In this document: positions 48,850 through 60,577 of the stretch, piece by piece
How the letters are laid out: every line of letters begins with the position of its first letter
Numbering within the stretch: the stretch's first letter is position 1
NCBI GenBank assembly: GCA_001179505.1
Contig: CDMY01000312.1
Location: 16,807 to 80,806 of the forward strand
Source of the DNA: Vitrella brassicaformis
Lineage: Eukaryota > Sar > Vitrellaceae
Reading direction: 5' to 3'
DNA: 64,000 nt
Notes under the pieces: generated by a model
Seen by the model: only the letters and a program-made list of their open reading frames with translations
Told to the model about the DNA's origin: nothing
The model's database searches: none
Program-made: the position numbers and the translations under genes

Positions 48850-49224
48850 TGAAAATGTGCGCTGGGCGACCGCCCGAAATGAAAAAATGCGTCGGAGACA
48901 GCGAGGATTGAAAAAGTGCATCGAGGAACAGCGAGGCGAATGAAAATGTGCAGTCCAGACAGCGGCCATTTGAAATATTGCGGTGGAGGACCGCATCAAG
49001 GACCTCATCAAAAGCCGCCATGGCTTCTACGTACACCTTCCCCCACCATGGATCGCGCTGGGAAATGAAAATTTTCGTTCGTCATCCTCCAAATGAAATT
49101 TTGCGTTCTGCTCTGTGACCAGCATGCGAAAAAATCCGTCGGCCAGAGCACCGAATGAAAAGGTACGTAGAGGGGTGAAGGAACGAAAAAACACGTTGAC
49201 CAGCTGCGAGTTTGAAATGATGCG
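48850..49224. repeat. Degenerate 30-bp-periodic A-tract array
   Basis: Eleven copies of a 12-bp core (consensus tgaaaAWDTGCG; variants such as tgaaaatgtgcg and cgaaaaaatccg) start at 48850, 48880, 48909, 48941, 48971, 49066, 49094, 49127, 49156, 49184 and 49213. Spacing is 28-33 bp except for one interval of 95 bp, about three periods. Early spacers also share an acagcgagg-like block. It is too degenerate for a CRISPR array or standard minisatellite. Confidence 0.7.
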
Positions 49225-50050
49225 CTTTCAGAAGGTTACGTGCCTAGGGGGTACGTCCTTGGGAGGGGGCAGCCCAAACGAAACAGCGGCAAGCACCGGG
49301 ATGAGGACCAGTGGCATCTGCAACACACACACACAAAGACTCCCAGCTGGTCAAGAGAGAGAATGGGTGGTCCATCTCCACCAAATACCTTTGCAGGTGA
49401 CTCCTTCTTGCCTCTGAGCATAGTTGGCCCTACCGAATCTCCTCAGTTGACGAAAATGACCACACCAAAGCTGTGCACACAGAGGCAGCACATCGAGGAG
49501 CTCGCATTGCCATTTCTGGGGCATTTTCCCTCAAAGTCGGTGCATGTGGGCTCTTAGTGCCTCTTCTTACCTGACTGCCGGTGCTGAATCGTCTGCAATT
49601 GTCGCTGAGCGGTCCTGGGGCCTTTCTCGCCTGTGGGCAGCTGCTGTGGGGCAATTTATGGGGCTGACACCACCACAGACAAACGAGGCTGATACGATAG
49701 AGGGTGTTGTGAGCACACTGAGGCTCAGATGTCGTGGCTCCAATGGAGAACGAGGAGGGGGTCCGAAGCTAAGCAATTGAAGCTAAGCTTGCTGATTTAC
49801 ATTTGGGTGATGGTCATTGTTTGCCGTAGTGTTGTGGAGATGCATGGTGCTGGCTGATTGTCTGTCGGGGATAGAGAAACAACATCGATCGTTGCCTGCA
49901 TTTGTATTGAATTTCAATTTGTTGGCTTGCTATCCGAAGACTGCATTAGACGGAACAAATCCTTTGCTGCATAAGGGCCTGTGTCTCGTTGCATTTGATG
50001 GATGACCCACTGCACGAACGCACTCAGCCGTCCATCCGCCCATGACCTAA
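49225..50050. other. Intergenic region with no supported gene
   Basis: About 830 bp between the A-tract array and the 3' end of the multi-C2 gene. Base composition is less GC-rich from about 49780. No exon, RNA gene or clear repeat was seen. Confidence 0.5.
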
Positions 50051-50173
50051 TTATTGCTGCCACGAGAAGCCCAACACGATCTCCCCTTTGACATCGACCT
50101 TGGACCTGACCCCCTCCTTGGCCACCAACCGCTCCACCACATCACCAGTGCCAAACTGACACAAATACATACA

Positions 50174-50205
<32 letters not shown>

Positions 50206-53200
50206 TGCAGGGAATGTGTCTGTGCTGTGTCTGCTGCGTCTCCGTGTCTCCCTCCCCATATGTGTCAATCACCTGGAGGCTGTGTGGCGGCACTCGGACG
50301 GTCATGCAGCCAAGGAAATCATCACCACCCCGCGACTTGATCATGTCATAGTCATACACCTCACACACGCACTCCACGCCCCTCTCAGCAGCGCCGGGCG
50401 GCAGGTCAGTGAAGGTCAGAGACTTGTTCCATTTCGGGTTGAGGTTCTGGCTGATGTGCTCAGTCTGCTGTGTGGGCGACTCCCACCCATTGGCCCGCAG
50501 CTTCACAACCATGTAGGGGTCGCTCTTGCGCATCCATCCGTCGGCCGCAGCGAGGTCGTGAGCCTCCTTGATATTCACTACCAGCTTGCTCGGCACCGGC
50601 GGTTGTGCAGGCGGCGGCTGCTGGGGTGGCTGCTGCTGCTGCTGGTGTTGTGAGAGGGTGCCGTATGGCGTCTGCATCGTCTGGTAGGGCGTGCCGGCGG
50701 CACCGGTCACCTCACTGGTGGAGTGGAGGGGCGATGCTGCGGCCTGAAATGGGCTGGCAGGGCCGCCCACGCCCGATGGGCCACGGCTGGCGAGGCCGCC
50801 GGCCGATGAGGGGGGAAAGGAGTGGTAGGGGGTGGGCACCGCATGGGACGCCACATCCAAGTCGACCGGTGGCACACCTCCCTGCTTCCGTGTCTGTGGG
50901 GGCTGCTGGGCTNNNNNNNNNNNNNNNNNNNNNNNNNNNNNNNNNNNNNNNNNNNNNNNNNNNNNNNNNNNNNNNNNNNNNNNNNNNNNNNNNNNNNNNN
51001 NNNNNNNNNNNNNNNNNNNNNNNNNNNNNNNNNNNNNNNNNNNNNNNNNNNNNNNNNNNNNNNNNNNNNNNNNNNNNNNNNNNNNNNNNNNNNNNNNNNN
51101 NNNNNNNNNNNNNNNNNNNNNNNNNNNNNNNNNNNNNNNNNNNNNNNNNNNNNNNNNNNNNNNNNNNNNNNNNNNNNNNNNNNNNNNNNNNNNNNNNNNN
51201 NNNNNNNNNNNNGGCTGCAATTGTGGGGGTTGTTGGGGGGGCTGCTGATAGGCGCCGCTATCAGGGTAGGGTGGTTCATCCAGTGGTTCTGGGTGGAAGG
51301 GCGCTGGTCGAGTGGGTGAGGGTGGGCGGTGCGTCACGGTCATGGTCATGTCTCCGGCGGAGGGGGCCTGTTGCTGCGGCATGTGCAGCGGTGTCCATGT
51401 GGTGACGAGGAAGAGCTGTCCTTGTGCTGGGTCGCGGCACTTCTGTGTGTTGGACTGGAGAGAGAGAGTCACCTCCTGCACTGAGGGACGACTGATGTCT
51501 TGCGGAAGAGGGAACCTGCATACGACATGAGACACAACTACGTGTCTGTCTCTCCCTGTCGATTGACGTGGCGTACGTGGCCTCTCCCAGGAAGTCCTTG
51601 CCGAGTGTGTCTGAATCCCACACCTCGACCAACACGGGCTCGCTGGGACCCTCACGCTGCGGCCAGTTGATTTTGAAGCTCTTGCTCTCCTTCCACACGG
51701 GGTCAAGCGTCTTGCACTTGACCGATGTCTCCCACACCTGCGCGCGCACAGACACGGGCGTAGAGGATATCTCACTCACGGACAGGCCATCTTGATTCCT
51801 ACCTGAGGTTTGGAGTGCGTCTTTGGCTGTGCGGGGACCAAGAATCGGCAGAAGGGGTCAGATATGGTCAGCTTGCCGAAGCCCCACATGGAACGGTCCG
51901 CAGCACGCAGACCCTGTGCTGACAGACACTGAACGGAACAATAATAGAGACACAACAGATGGGCGCGTCGGGAAGAGTCCTTCTTTGTCAACCTCAATCT
52001 TGAAGTCGCCTTCGAACGTCTGCGGGGGTGGTGGGGGCCCAGCCGCCATCGAGAGGTCCGTCGTGAGCCCCTTGTCAGGCACCTGCATGACCTGCTGAGT
52101 GACCTCCTCCAGCTCGTACCGTGGCTCCCACTCTATCTCGAGGCTGATGAGGCCCTGTGCCTCCGCGCTGCTCTTCTTTTTGTTGGACTGGAGGGGCTGC
52201 TGGAAGGTCTTCCTGCCACCCTTGATGGGGAAGGGCAGGTGGACCTCGCCAAGGAAATCGTCAGGGCCGAGGTCTGAGTCGAAAACCTCTATCAGGATGG
52301 TCGGCTTGCTCTCGCCGGTCCACTCATTGGGGGACTGCACAGACAAAGACGAGGGCTTTACGAAGACAGAAAAGAAGGCGCGTGGCAGGTTTGGTTGACC
52401 GTTTGTGAGTTGATGTAGAAGCCGTGTTGTTCATCCCAGACGGGGCTGAGGTTCTTCTTGACAACCTTGGTCTGCCATGAGTGCTTTCGGCTGCCGGGGC
52501 CGCCTGTCGCGAGACACACCTGCACAAGTGACAGCCACCCAGCAGTGGACTAACACCTGGTATTGGCTCTAGTGACCTACTTTGGCGTATGGGTCGGATG
52601 TTGTGGGGCGGCCGAACATGGTAGTGTCGGCTGCACGGAGGCCCGACGCCGATATGCACTGAGGCAGACATGCAGGCCATGAGAGTGGCGTCTGTGTCTG
52701 TGTCTGTGTCTGCGTATGTGTGGTGTGTACTTTGATGCGGAGGTTGCCGACGTATGGGAGGCTCTCCCCGTCCTCAGCCAGCACCTCACACTCAACTATT
52801 TCTGATCAATCACGCCACACAGACTCTTCGTTCCGTGTGTGTGTGTGTGTGTGTGTGTGTACCAGGTTCCTCCTTGTCCATGTCGATGTGGGGCCTCCAG
52901 GTGATATCGATGGCCAGGCTGCCGCCACCGCTGCTCCTGCCCTTCTCAGGGTCGCCCGTCAGCGGCAGCTGGTACCTAGTGGTGCCGCGCTGCACAGACA
53001 CAGACAGACGATGATGATGATAGGTGCATCTGTGATTGCACTTGTTTGGACCTTTGTGGGCGCAGGGAATGCCACTTGCCCCAGGAAGGCGTCCGAGCCG
53101 AGTCTGCTGGCCCACACCTCCACTAGCACGAGAGACTCAGATGGACCCAACTCCTGACACGCACACAGCAGCCCAGGGTTGACAGGGGGCCACCCACGAA

Positions 53201-56200
53201 TGCTCACGCACCCTGGGCAGGTTGACGTCCCATTCCTTGTCCTGCTGCCACACGGGCGAGTTGTTGTGCTTGACCACCTTGCTTTGCCACACGTCGGGCT
53301 TCTCAGTCGACGTGCACTGCGTGAACATCTTGCAGTACGCATTCACTGCACACACATGTGCACAACACATATCGATGGCCAAGACAGAGAGACAGCAGCT
53401 GTGTGTGTGTGTACCAGGGTTTTGTTTCTGCTTGGGTGAGTTCTTGGTGGCGCCGGGAGGGACCAAAGCGGTCGCCGCCACACACTAAGGAGGGAGGAGA
53501 GTCAGGAGACACGACGAGCAGACAGGAGGCCGATCTCATTCGATTGCGTAACGTACCACCACGATCAGTTTGCCCGAGAAAGGGGCCGCGGTGCCCATTT
53601 CGTGAAGCACTGCACAAGGAGAGAGAGAGGCAGACAGAGAGGGTTGGGAGAAATGCGACAGGGGCAAGTACATGAAGTGTGTGCTGGTGCACGCACGCAC
53701 ACCCGCACCTGTTGGTTTTGCGTCAGGTGCGGCGAGGAAGGGCGCCCACTGCACCTCAAGGCTCAGCTGCCCCGTCACCTTACCCAAGGCCTGTCCGGCA
53801 CAAACTCAATGACCTGCCTGCATGCCGCTTCGCATTCTGTGCGATGCTCTCGTACGTTCTTGTCTTCCTTTGCAGGGTTGCCCATCAGCGCCTGGTGCAC
53901 GTGGGAGATCGTGGGTTCCTACGTACGCATACGCAGCCACACCCACCCACCAATGGAGACAATGAATGCACGTACATCGCGGTTCCTTTTGTTCTCACAG
54001 TGGCGTTTTTGGGAATGGGCAGCGTGATCTCGCCGAGGAAGTCGTCCTTCTCGAAGTTGACTCCCATGACTGCGTCGGCATCCCACACCTCCACGACGTA
54101 GCTGCCGGCCTCACCAACGGGCTGCACAAAGGAAGGCATAATGAAACCATCAGAATGCCCTCAATTGTTCCCGTGATGCTGTGCTGCAGCCGGCGTGCCG
54201 ACCCTTTGGTTGAATGAGATGAAGAAGTCGTTCGCCTCGTTCCACACTGGATCGAGCGTCTCGTTGATTGTCTTGGTGCGCCATGTGGTGGGCTTGGACT
54301 TCTCGCACTCACTCACGCACACCTGCACACACCACATGCAATGGATGCCATACCATGTTCCCTCCCCTCTCTCCCTGTCCCTGTGTCAGGTTGGGTACTT
54401 TGCAGTAGGGGTCGGAGAGGCCTTTGGACAGGCCCATCATAGTCGAGTCGGCAGCACGGAGGCCAAAGGCAGAGAGACACTGCGTGAGAAAGGACAATGG
54501 CACACAAATGCATGGTCCCTTCCTCACGGACACACAGCACAATCCTCCGGAGCTCCTCGCTCCCACCTTGACAGTGAGCTTGCCGACGAAAGCCTGCTCC
54601 AGGCCAGGGTCCACCACGACCGACACTGAACACACATACCGCAGTACCAAATGAGAAAGCTTTTCAGCAGTAGCTACCCTCTGGTCTGGCTGGGAGGATT
54701 GTTGCCCCGCCGTGAGCGTCATAGGCTGTCCTTGGCACTATGGCGCTTTCAGCGAGGTTCTCCGGCGGGGACCACAGCAGCTCCACACACAGACACCCCT
54801 ACAACGAAGCGGCATACAACGAAGAAGCAATCACACTATCTTTCTCCGATTCTCCCGGCTCTTCCACCTCGGCAGCTTCCTTTGCTTTCTGTGGGTTGGA
54901 CTGCACGCGCCTCAGCTGTTTTTCCAGCAGTGGCCGCACACCCCCTCTTCGCTGCAGCGTCTCATAGCAGTTCCGGAGGAACGACTGGGGGAATGGAATC
55001 CTCACTTCGCCCAGGAAGTTGTCTTTGCCCCAGTCGCTGTCCCAGACCTCGATGAGCACCTCGCTCGGGGCGTCGGTGGTGTTGTGTGGTGAGGGGAGGG
55101 GCACCTGGAAGTCTTTGGTCTCCTTCCAGATGGGGTGGAGGGTCTTGACGATAGTCTCGGTGTTCCAGGTGTGGAAGCCGCCTTTGGGAGAGGGAACCAG
55201 CACCTGACGGAAAGAGGTGAAGACATGTTTCGGCGCCTGATCGGGATTTCCGTGTCACTTACTTTGCAGTAGGGGTCAGATGTTGCCTCCCCTCCCCTGG
55301 GTGCAGCGTCAGCAGCACGCACACCAACAGCCGACCAGCAGGTCATACTGAGGGTGCCAATGAGGTCGGGCATCGTCACAGGGGGCGGCGGGATGGCCTG
55401 TGGTGGCGACACGGGAATGGTCTCGGTTGGTGAAGGGTAGCCCCTCTCCAGCTCCTGTGGCTGCGTGGGCCGGGCTGTTGGGACTGGTACTGGCGGAGAC
55501 AGGGGCGGGCCGGCAGGGACATGTGCGGGGGGAGGCACATGGGGAGGCGGCTGAAGGACACAAAGACGGAGGAGAAATGGAGAATGAAGATGGCATTAGA
55601 CATAAGTCAGTCGCTTGCCTCTTTCATTTCAGGGTGGCGCGGAGCTGTTTCCCGCATGCGCAGCTGAACATTTGAAAACAACAGGACGTTCAACAAGACG
55701 AACATATGAAGTGTAAGCACTTTTGCTGCATCATAGCTACCGTGTTTTGCAGGTCTGCGACTCTTGTCTGTTCCTCCTGCAGCGCCTGTCGCATCATGGC
55801 CAGCTGCTTCTGCAGCCCCTCGTTGTCCTTGCGCAACGCCGCCAGCTGCTGCTCGAGCGACCGGTACTTGTCGTCACTCGGACCACCCCTGCCAACAACA
55901 CACGCCCGCATCTGATGAATCTGACAATATTGGATGACGCGTACATCTGTCCAGCGTGTTTCTTGAAGTATTCCAGGTCCTGCAGGGCGGTGGCCAGGTC
56001 GCGACGGGCGGCGACTGCACAGACAGACAGAGGGATGGGGACATGAGTCGTGGCTGCCGGTGAAGCTATCTCACTTGCAGCTCCTTCTGCGGCGCCCTTC
56101 TCCTGCTGGACCTGCTTCAGCACCTCCTGCACACTCTCCAGCTGCTGACGCAAAAACTGACCCGGCAGCACACAAGCCCATCCCATCTATGGGAACCTGT

Positions 56201-58433
56201 CTGTGGTCTGTTCTTAGCTTATTACCTTGAGGTGTGCCTCCTGATTGGCGTACCCCTCTGCTTGCTTCGCCATCATGGCCATCTGCATGCCATGCATCGC
56301 CATCATACACAGATGGATAGTGCTGCGTGTCTCCTGCTTACTGTGTGCACGTGTTGTGACTTACCTTGGTCCTGAGGTCTCCTCCCTCCATCATATGTCT
56401 CTGCAGCTCCTCCTGCGTGAACCTCAGACTGCGATCGGCCGCCCTCAGCTGCTGCTCCATGTCCTGATTGATGAAGAGAGAGACACGAGAGATGGACGGG
56501 TGGAAGGGAGATCGCAGGGAGGGGTACTTACTTTGAGGGCTAGTTCTTTCTTGGTGAGCTCCTGTCGCATCCTCTCTGTGTCGTCCCTCACAGCAGCCAC
56601 CTCACGCGCATCGAACGATCCCTCAACTTTCGACCTAATGAATTAATGACGCACGCAGAGCAATCGATTCACTCATCGGTAATTTGGTTACTTCATGTCT
56701 TGGATCGTGTGGTGCAGGTCGTGGATGGTCTTCTTGTGTGCGTCGCTGTCCTTGAGCAGCCGGTCGATCTCCTCAACCATCACACGCTCACGTGCAGTCA
56801 CCGGCACAAATCGGGAACGCTCATCTGTCGGCAGGTAGGGAAGACAGCTAGATGAAACAGACTCGAGTGCATCGTCTTGTGTGTATATGGACCTCCTTTC
56901 TGGTCGATCGTTGTGTCTTTGAGTGCGAGAGGGACCGTTGGCAGGGGGCCGAACTGCGTATAGTACGCTGCGATCTCGTGCTCGTCGCCCTAAACACACG
57001 CAGAGAGAGGGCGGGGGAGAGAGAGGGGGGGAGAGGGAGAGAGGGATGGAGGGCTCCCGCTCTGTATAGGTGCATTTGTGTCACCTTTGATGGCGGAATG
57101 TGCGTTGGGGGGTGCAGAAGGTTGAACACGCGAAGCGCCGTCTCAACAGACGACACCTGCAGACACGCACAAGCATCCTTGTGTCTCCTTCAGCTTGTAT
57201 CTCGTGCGACACACACTAGACACCACACCACCTTTGATATGGATGAGAAGAGCTGTTGGTGGGTGTGGATGGCCTCCATCCAGCTGGCGGTGAACAGGTG
57301 CGGCTGCTTGATGTGCTGCAGGTCGTCAAGGCCGCCCTGCTGCACGCGAAGCATCAGACGCATGAAGCGCTCGCGCAGAGGGCCCGTCGACACAGACAAC
57401 GCAGACAACAGGCCTGAACCAACCCACGACACAACATCTAGCTATCCTTCTAATTGCGGAAGACAGTGTTCGACCTTCTTTCGGTCCTGGTCGCGATGGC
57501 TCGACGGCCAGCTGCTGCTCCCTCTCCCTTTTGTCTTCCGCCGGCGGATTGAATGGCTGTTGGGGCATCGTCAGCCGCTGCATGGGGGAGGTGGCTTGGT
57601 CAACGGCGCCTTCAGTGGCCCTGGACTCCGCTATCGGGAGCTCGCCCTTCTGCCCGAGATGACCTGCATATGTCATAGAGACGAGCATAAGGTCCACCAT
57701 GCCTCCTCCACAAGCGCCTGTGGATGGATGGATGGATGGATGCTCACTTTTGATCTGGTCTCTGATGAGTGGCGTGGCGGCCATCTGCAGAGGGCTCTTG
57801 CGGCCGACAGTATCCTGTATGTGCGGGTCAGCTCCATTCCTCAGCAGCAATGGGACCACCTTCGACTGACCCTCCTGCAGCCAGCCATATCAGTGCAAGG
57901 GCGTGACGATGGCATCAATGATTTATCGGTCCCCTTCTATCTATACCTCGCATGCGTAATGGAGAGGGGTGCGTCCGTAAAGGTCGCGAGCGTTGACGTC
58001 AGCCCCCTTTGCGAGCAGCAGCTTGGTGATGTCCTGCCCGCTCCAGTGACGGCTCAACACAGCATAGTACAGACCGGTGCGCTCATGCTGCACACACAGC
58101 AAAGGCAGCTGCACTGCTGTCCTGCTGTCCTTGTCCCCGTCGTCTCTTTTGTCACCTTGTCGGTGGCGTGGATGAGCGATGGCTTCGAGTGCAGAAGAAT
58201 GGAAACGACGTTGCGATTCTCCGAGCAACATCCCAGATGGAACGGCGTGCGACCAAGCTGCAACGACACAGAGCCGTGTACAAGACAAATGTGGTTCTTT
58301 CTTGTCCACGTGTACTGTACCCACCCCATCGCGGGCCTCCAGGTTCGCCCCAGCGTGCAACAGACACTCCACAGCTTTCTCGTGCCCATACTCACATGCC
58401 TGACGGACAGGACACAATGGCGGCTGGGTGTCT

Positions 58434-58467
<34 letters not shown>

Positions 58468-58913
58468 CCGTCCGTCCGTCCGTCCGTCTGTCTGTCTGTC
58501 TGTCTGTCCAAGCGTACCAGGTGCAGTGGTGTCCTCCCGATTCGCTCCCTGGCTTCGATGGCTGCCCCGAGGGTGATGAACAGATGTGCCAGATCAGCCG
58601 AGCCCGCCTTGGCAGCCAAGTGCAGACACGTCTTGAGCGTCTGACAGACACATATATACAACCGCACACAAACAAAACAATACATATCTTCCTCGGCAAA
58701 CGTGATTGTCGCTTCCCATCCCCCTTTGCATGTTGTCAGACTGACTTGATCAGTGGCTTGCATGTAGGGTGCGGGATCCTCTCTCTCGAAGCACCGCTGC
58801 ACAGCTTCATATTGGCAAGTGGTCACGGAGTGAAAGAAGTCGTTGAAGGCGTCGGGCGAGGGCGGACGGCCGCTGCCATGGGTAGAAGGGCGAGTGAACC
58901 GGTTGTCCATCAT
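50051..58913 (-). CDS. Giant ankyrin / coiled-coil / six-C2-domain protein
   Basis: ATG 58913 (MMDNRFTRPSTHG...), stop TAA at 50051. First come five or six ankyrin repeats (TCLHLAAKAGSADLAHLFI, GRTPLHL, ACEYGHEKAVECLLHAGAN, GRTPFHLGCCSENRNVVSIL, KGADVNARDLYGRTPLHYA). Then a helical region (FMRLMLRVQQGGLDDLQHI, AAYYTQFGPLPTVPL) and a long coiled coil over about six exons (RVMVEEIDRLLKDSDAH, DTERMRQELTKKELALK, QQLAALRKDNEGLQKQL). Six C2 domains follow at about 55.4-55.0, 54.6-54.0, 53.6-53.1, 52.8-52.2, 52.0-51.5 and 50.6-50.2 kb, with SDPYCK loops and EVWDSDWGKDNFLGEV-type second calcium loops. The third (VEVWASRLGSDAFLG) has lost the Asp pair. A P/Q-rich linker between C2-5 and C2-6 contains a 300 bp gap. 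Successive exons join in frame with no internal start-stop, so I read one gene. Likely a calcium-dependent membrane-binding scaffold. Confidence 0.7.
50913..51212. other. Assembly gap (300 N)
   Basis: Exactly 300 unknown bases. Both flanks encode Pro/Gln-rich repeats (QQPPQQPPQLQ on one side, AQQPPQT on the other) in the same minus-strand frame, so the missing sequence is probably more of this repetitive coding region; the gap size may be nominal. Confidence 0.95.
58424..58508. repeat. CTGT/CCGT tetranucleotide array in an ankyrin-gene intron
   Basis: About 85 bp of alternating blocks of ctgt and ccgt units. It lies between the minus-strand exons encoding ERIGRTPLHL and ACEYGHEKAV, so it is intronic. 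The pyrimidine-rich strand is the plus strand, meaning the sense strand of this intron is ACAG/ACGG-rich. Confidence 0.85.
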
Positions 58914-59272
58914 CTGACCAGTGACCACACAAGATACGAAGCGTTGTCAAGACATGTCAGTGGGCCTTTGTGTGCCTCTTGCCTTCGTCGCTTGTGTGTC
59001 AGAAGGTGGCGGCGCTGCGATGATGGGGGCCACGATGGGGGCCAGTCTGCATGCGACACCGTGACGGACTCGGAGGACGTGTGTCAGAAAGGAAAGCGCA
59101 AATCGAGCATCTCTCCAAGGTGGTGAGAGTGCTGGCTCGTAAGGGCTCTTGCTTGCAGCGCTTTGCAATGATTCCAAGTGCCGCCACTCGTGACCTCGAT
59201 TTTGCTCGCTGACGCGGTGGCTGATCCCTATCTCCCTATTGTCCGGCTAGGCGCGACGGGTCCAGCTATACC

Positions 59273-60186
59273 ATGCCACCCGTGGTGAAGCCCCAGCCGC
59301 CGAAGGTTGAATCCAGCCAACACGATGGGTGGCAGGAGAGAATCGATGAACGGCTCTCTCGGCTGGAGCTCAAGGTGGACTTCACCATGGACGCCCTCAT
59401 CAAGTCGTTCAAAGAGCATCTTTTTCGCCACGATTGCCACATGGCGGAGAACAAACACGCCACTGAGAGCCTGAAGGAAGCCATGATCAAGAAGGCCAAG
59501 GAGGTGCGGGCGGAGATTGCTGGCGTGAAAGAGGCGCTGGGTGGCGTCCAGTCTGTGCAGGAGAGGCATGCAAATCAGTTCAAGGGGGGCAAGAAGGTCC
59601 ACGACGAGCTGAAAGCCGATGTCAGAGGGTTAAAGGCGCTCGTCGAGGAAGTCTCGTCAAGGCAGGCTGCAGAAGAGGATGCTCGGAGGAGAGACACTAG
59701 AAGGCCTTCTCCGCCTCCTGTGCCACCTCTCCCCATGTCCGCCATCGGGGAGCACACGACGCGAGAGAGAAAAGGGTCAGTCAAGCACCGACGCGGAGAG
59801 ACACACTGGCATTGTCCGATGGACGTCTGTGTCTCCCTTGTCTGTCAACCAGTTCCGAAGCGCCTCCCTTCCCGTCCCTGCCTCCCGTCTGCCCCTCCCT
59901 GGCCCGCACACACCTGACGCAGAACCACTCATCCAATGTCAACACGTCGGCGCTAACAACATGGAGGGCTCTCACACCAAGGCCCGAGCGGGTGTCGGTG
60001 CTGCCAGCTCCGGCAGCCGTGAAGCATGGCGTTGATGCGGCGGGGAGAATCGTGATTGACGTGGTGGCAGCCCCGATGAGTGCCCGGGGGATAAACGAGG
60101 TGCAGAAAGCTCACGCATACTTAGCCCAAAGGTATCGCCGTGCGGTATCGGGCAGTGAGGCTGAGGGGGATTGTGTGTTCATGTGA
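59273..60186 (+). CDS. Coiled-coil hypothetical protein
   Basis: Coding sequence join(59273..59775, 59853..60186), about 278 codons. The first exon is strongly helical and charged: QERIDERLSRLELKVDFTM, ESLKEAMIKKAKEVRAEIAG, KKVHDELKADVRGLKALVEE. It is followed by a Pro-rich break (RRPSPPPVPPLP). The second exon continues in frame as GSEAPPFPSLPPVCP and ends with a short alpha/beta-like segment (AAGRIVIDVVAAPMSARGIN) and EGDCVFM, TGA at 60186. The 77 bp intron uses a GTCAGT donor. No known domain is recognised. It may form a parallel coiled-coil dimer. Confidence 0.6.
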
Positions 60187-60577
60187 GAGAGCTTATGTGC
60201 GTACGTATGTATTTGACGATTCATTCGCTTGCAAAGCGAATAGAAGAAGGTGATGAATGCTTTCTGTCTTGTTGCTTCATTGCCTGCAGCGGGTGGAGCC
60301 TGTGACTGATGCCTCGATAAGCTATACGCAGACACGACACTACCGAGTTGCATGTCTCATCGATTCGTTCATCTATCCATCGAGTCCGTAGCTAGTCCTG
60401 TCTGGCTTCCCTCTCATCGCCAGCCATGCTAGATGACTTCGTCATTCATATGTGTCTAGCATCCATCGGCCTCCTCTCACAAAGACATCTGGCAACGACC
60501 GGGTAATGGGGATTCCCTTCGATCGAGAAATGCCCCCCAGTGTTTTCGACACTCTTACATATGGCCTCTTCCTCCCC
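60187..60577. other. Convergent intergenic region
   Basis: About 390 bp separating the coiled-coil gene from the membrane-protein gene. No exon or notable repeat was seen. Confidence 0.6.

Noticed and set aside
48850-49224. CRISPR array
   Set aside because: Cores are only 12 bp and degenerate, spacing varies, one interval is triple length, and the setting is a eukaryotic nuclear genome without cas genes.
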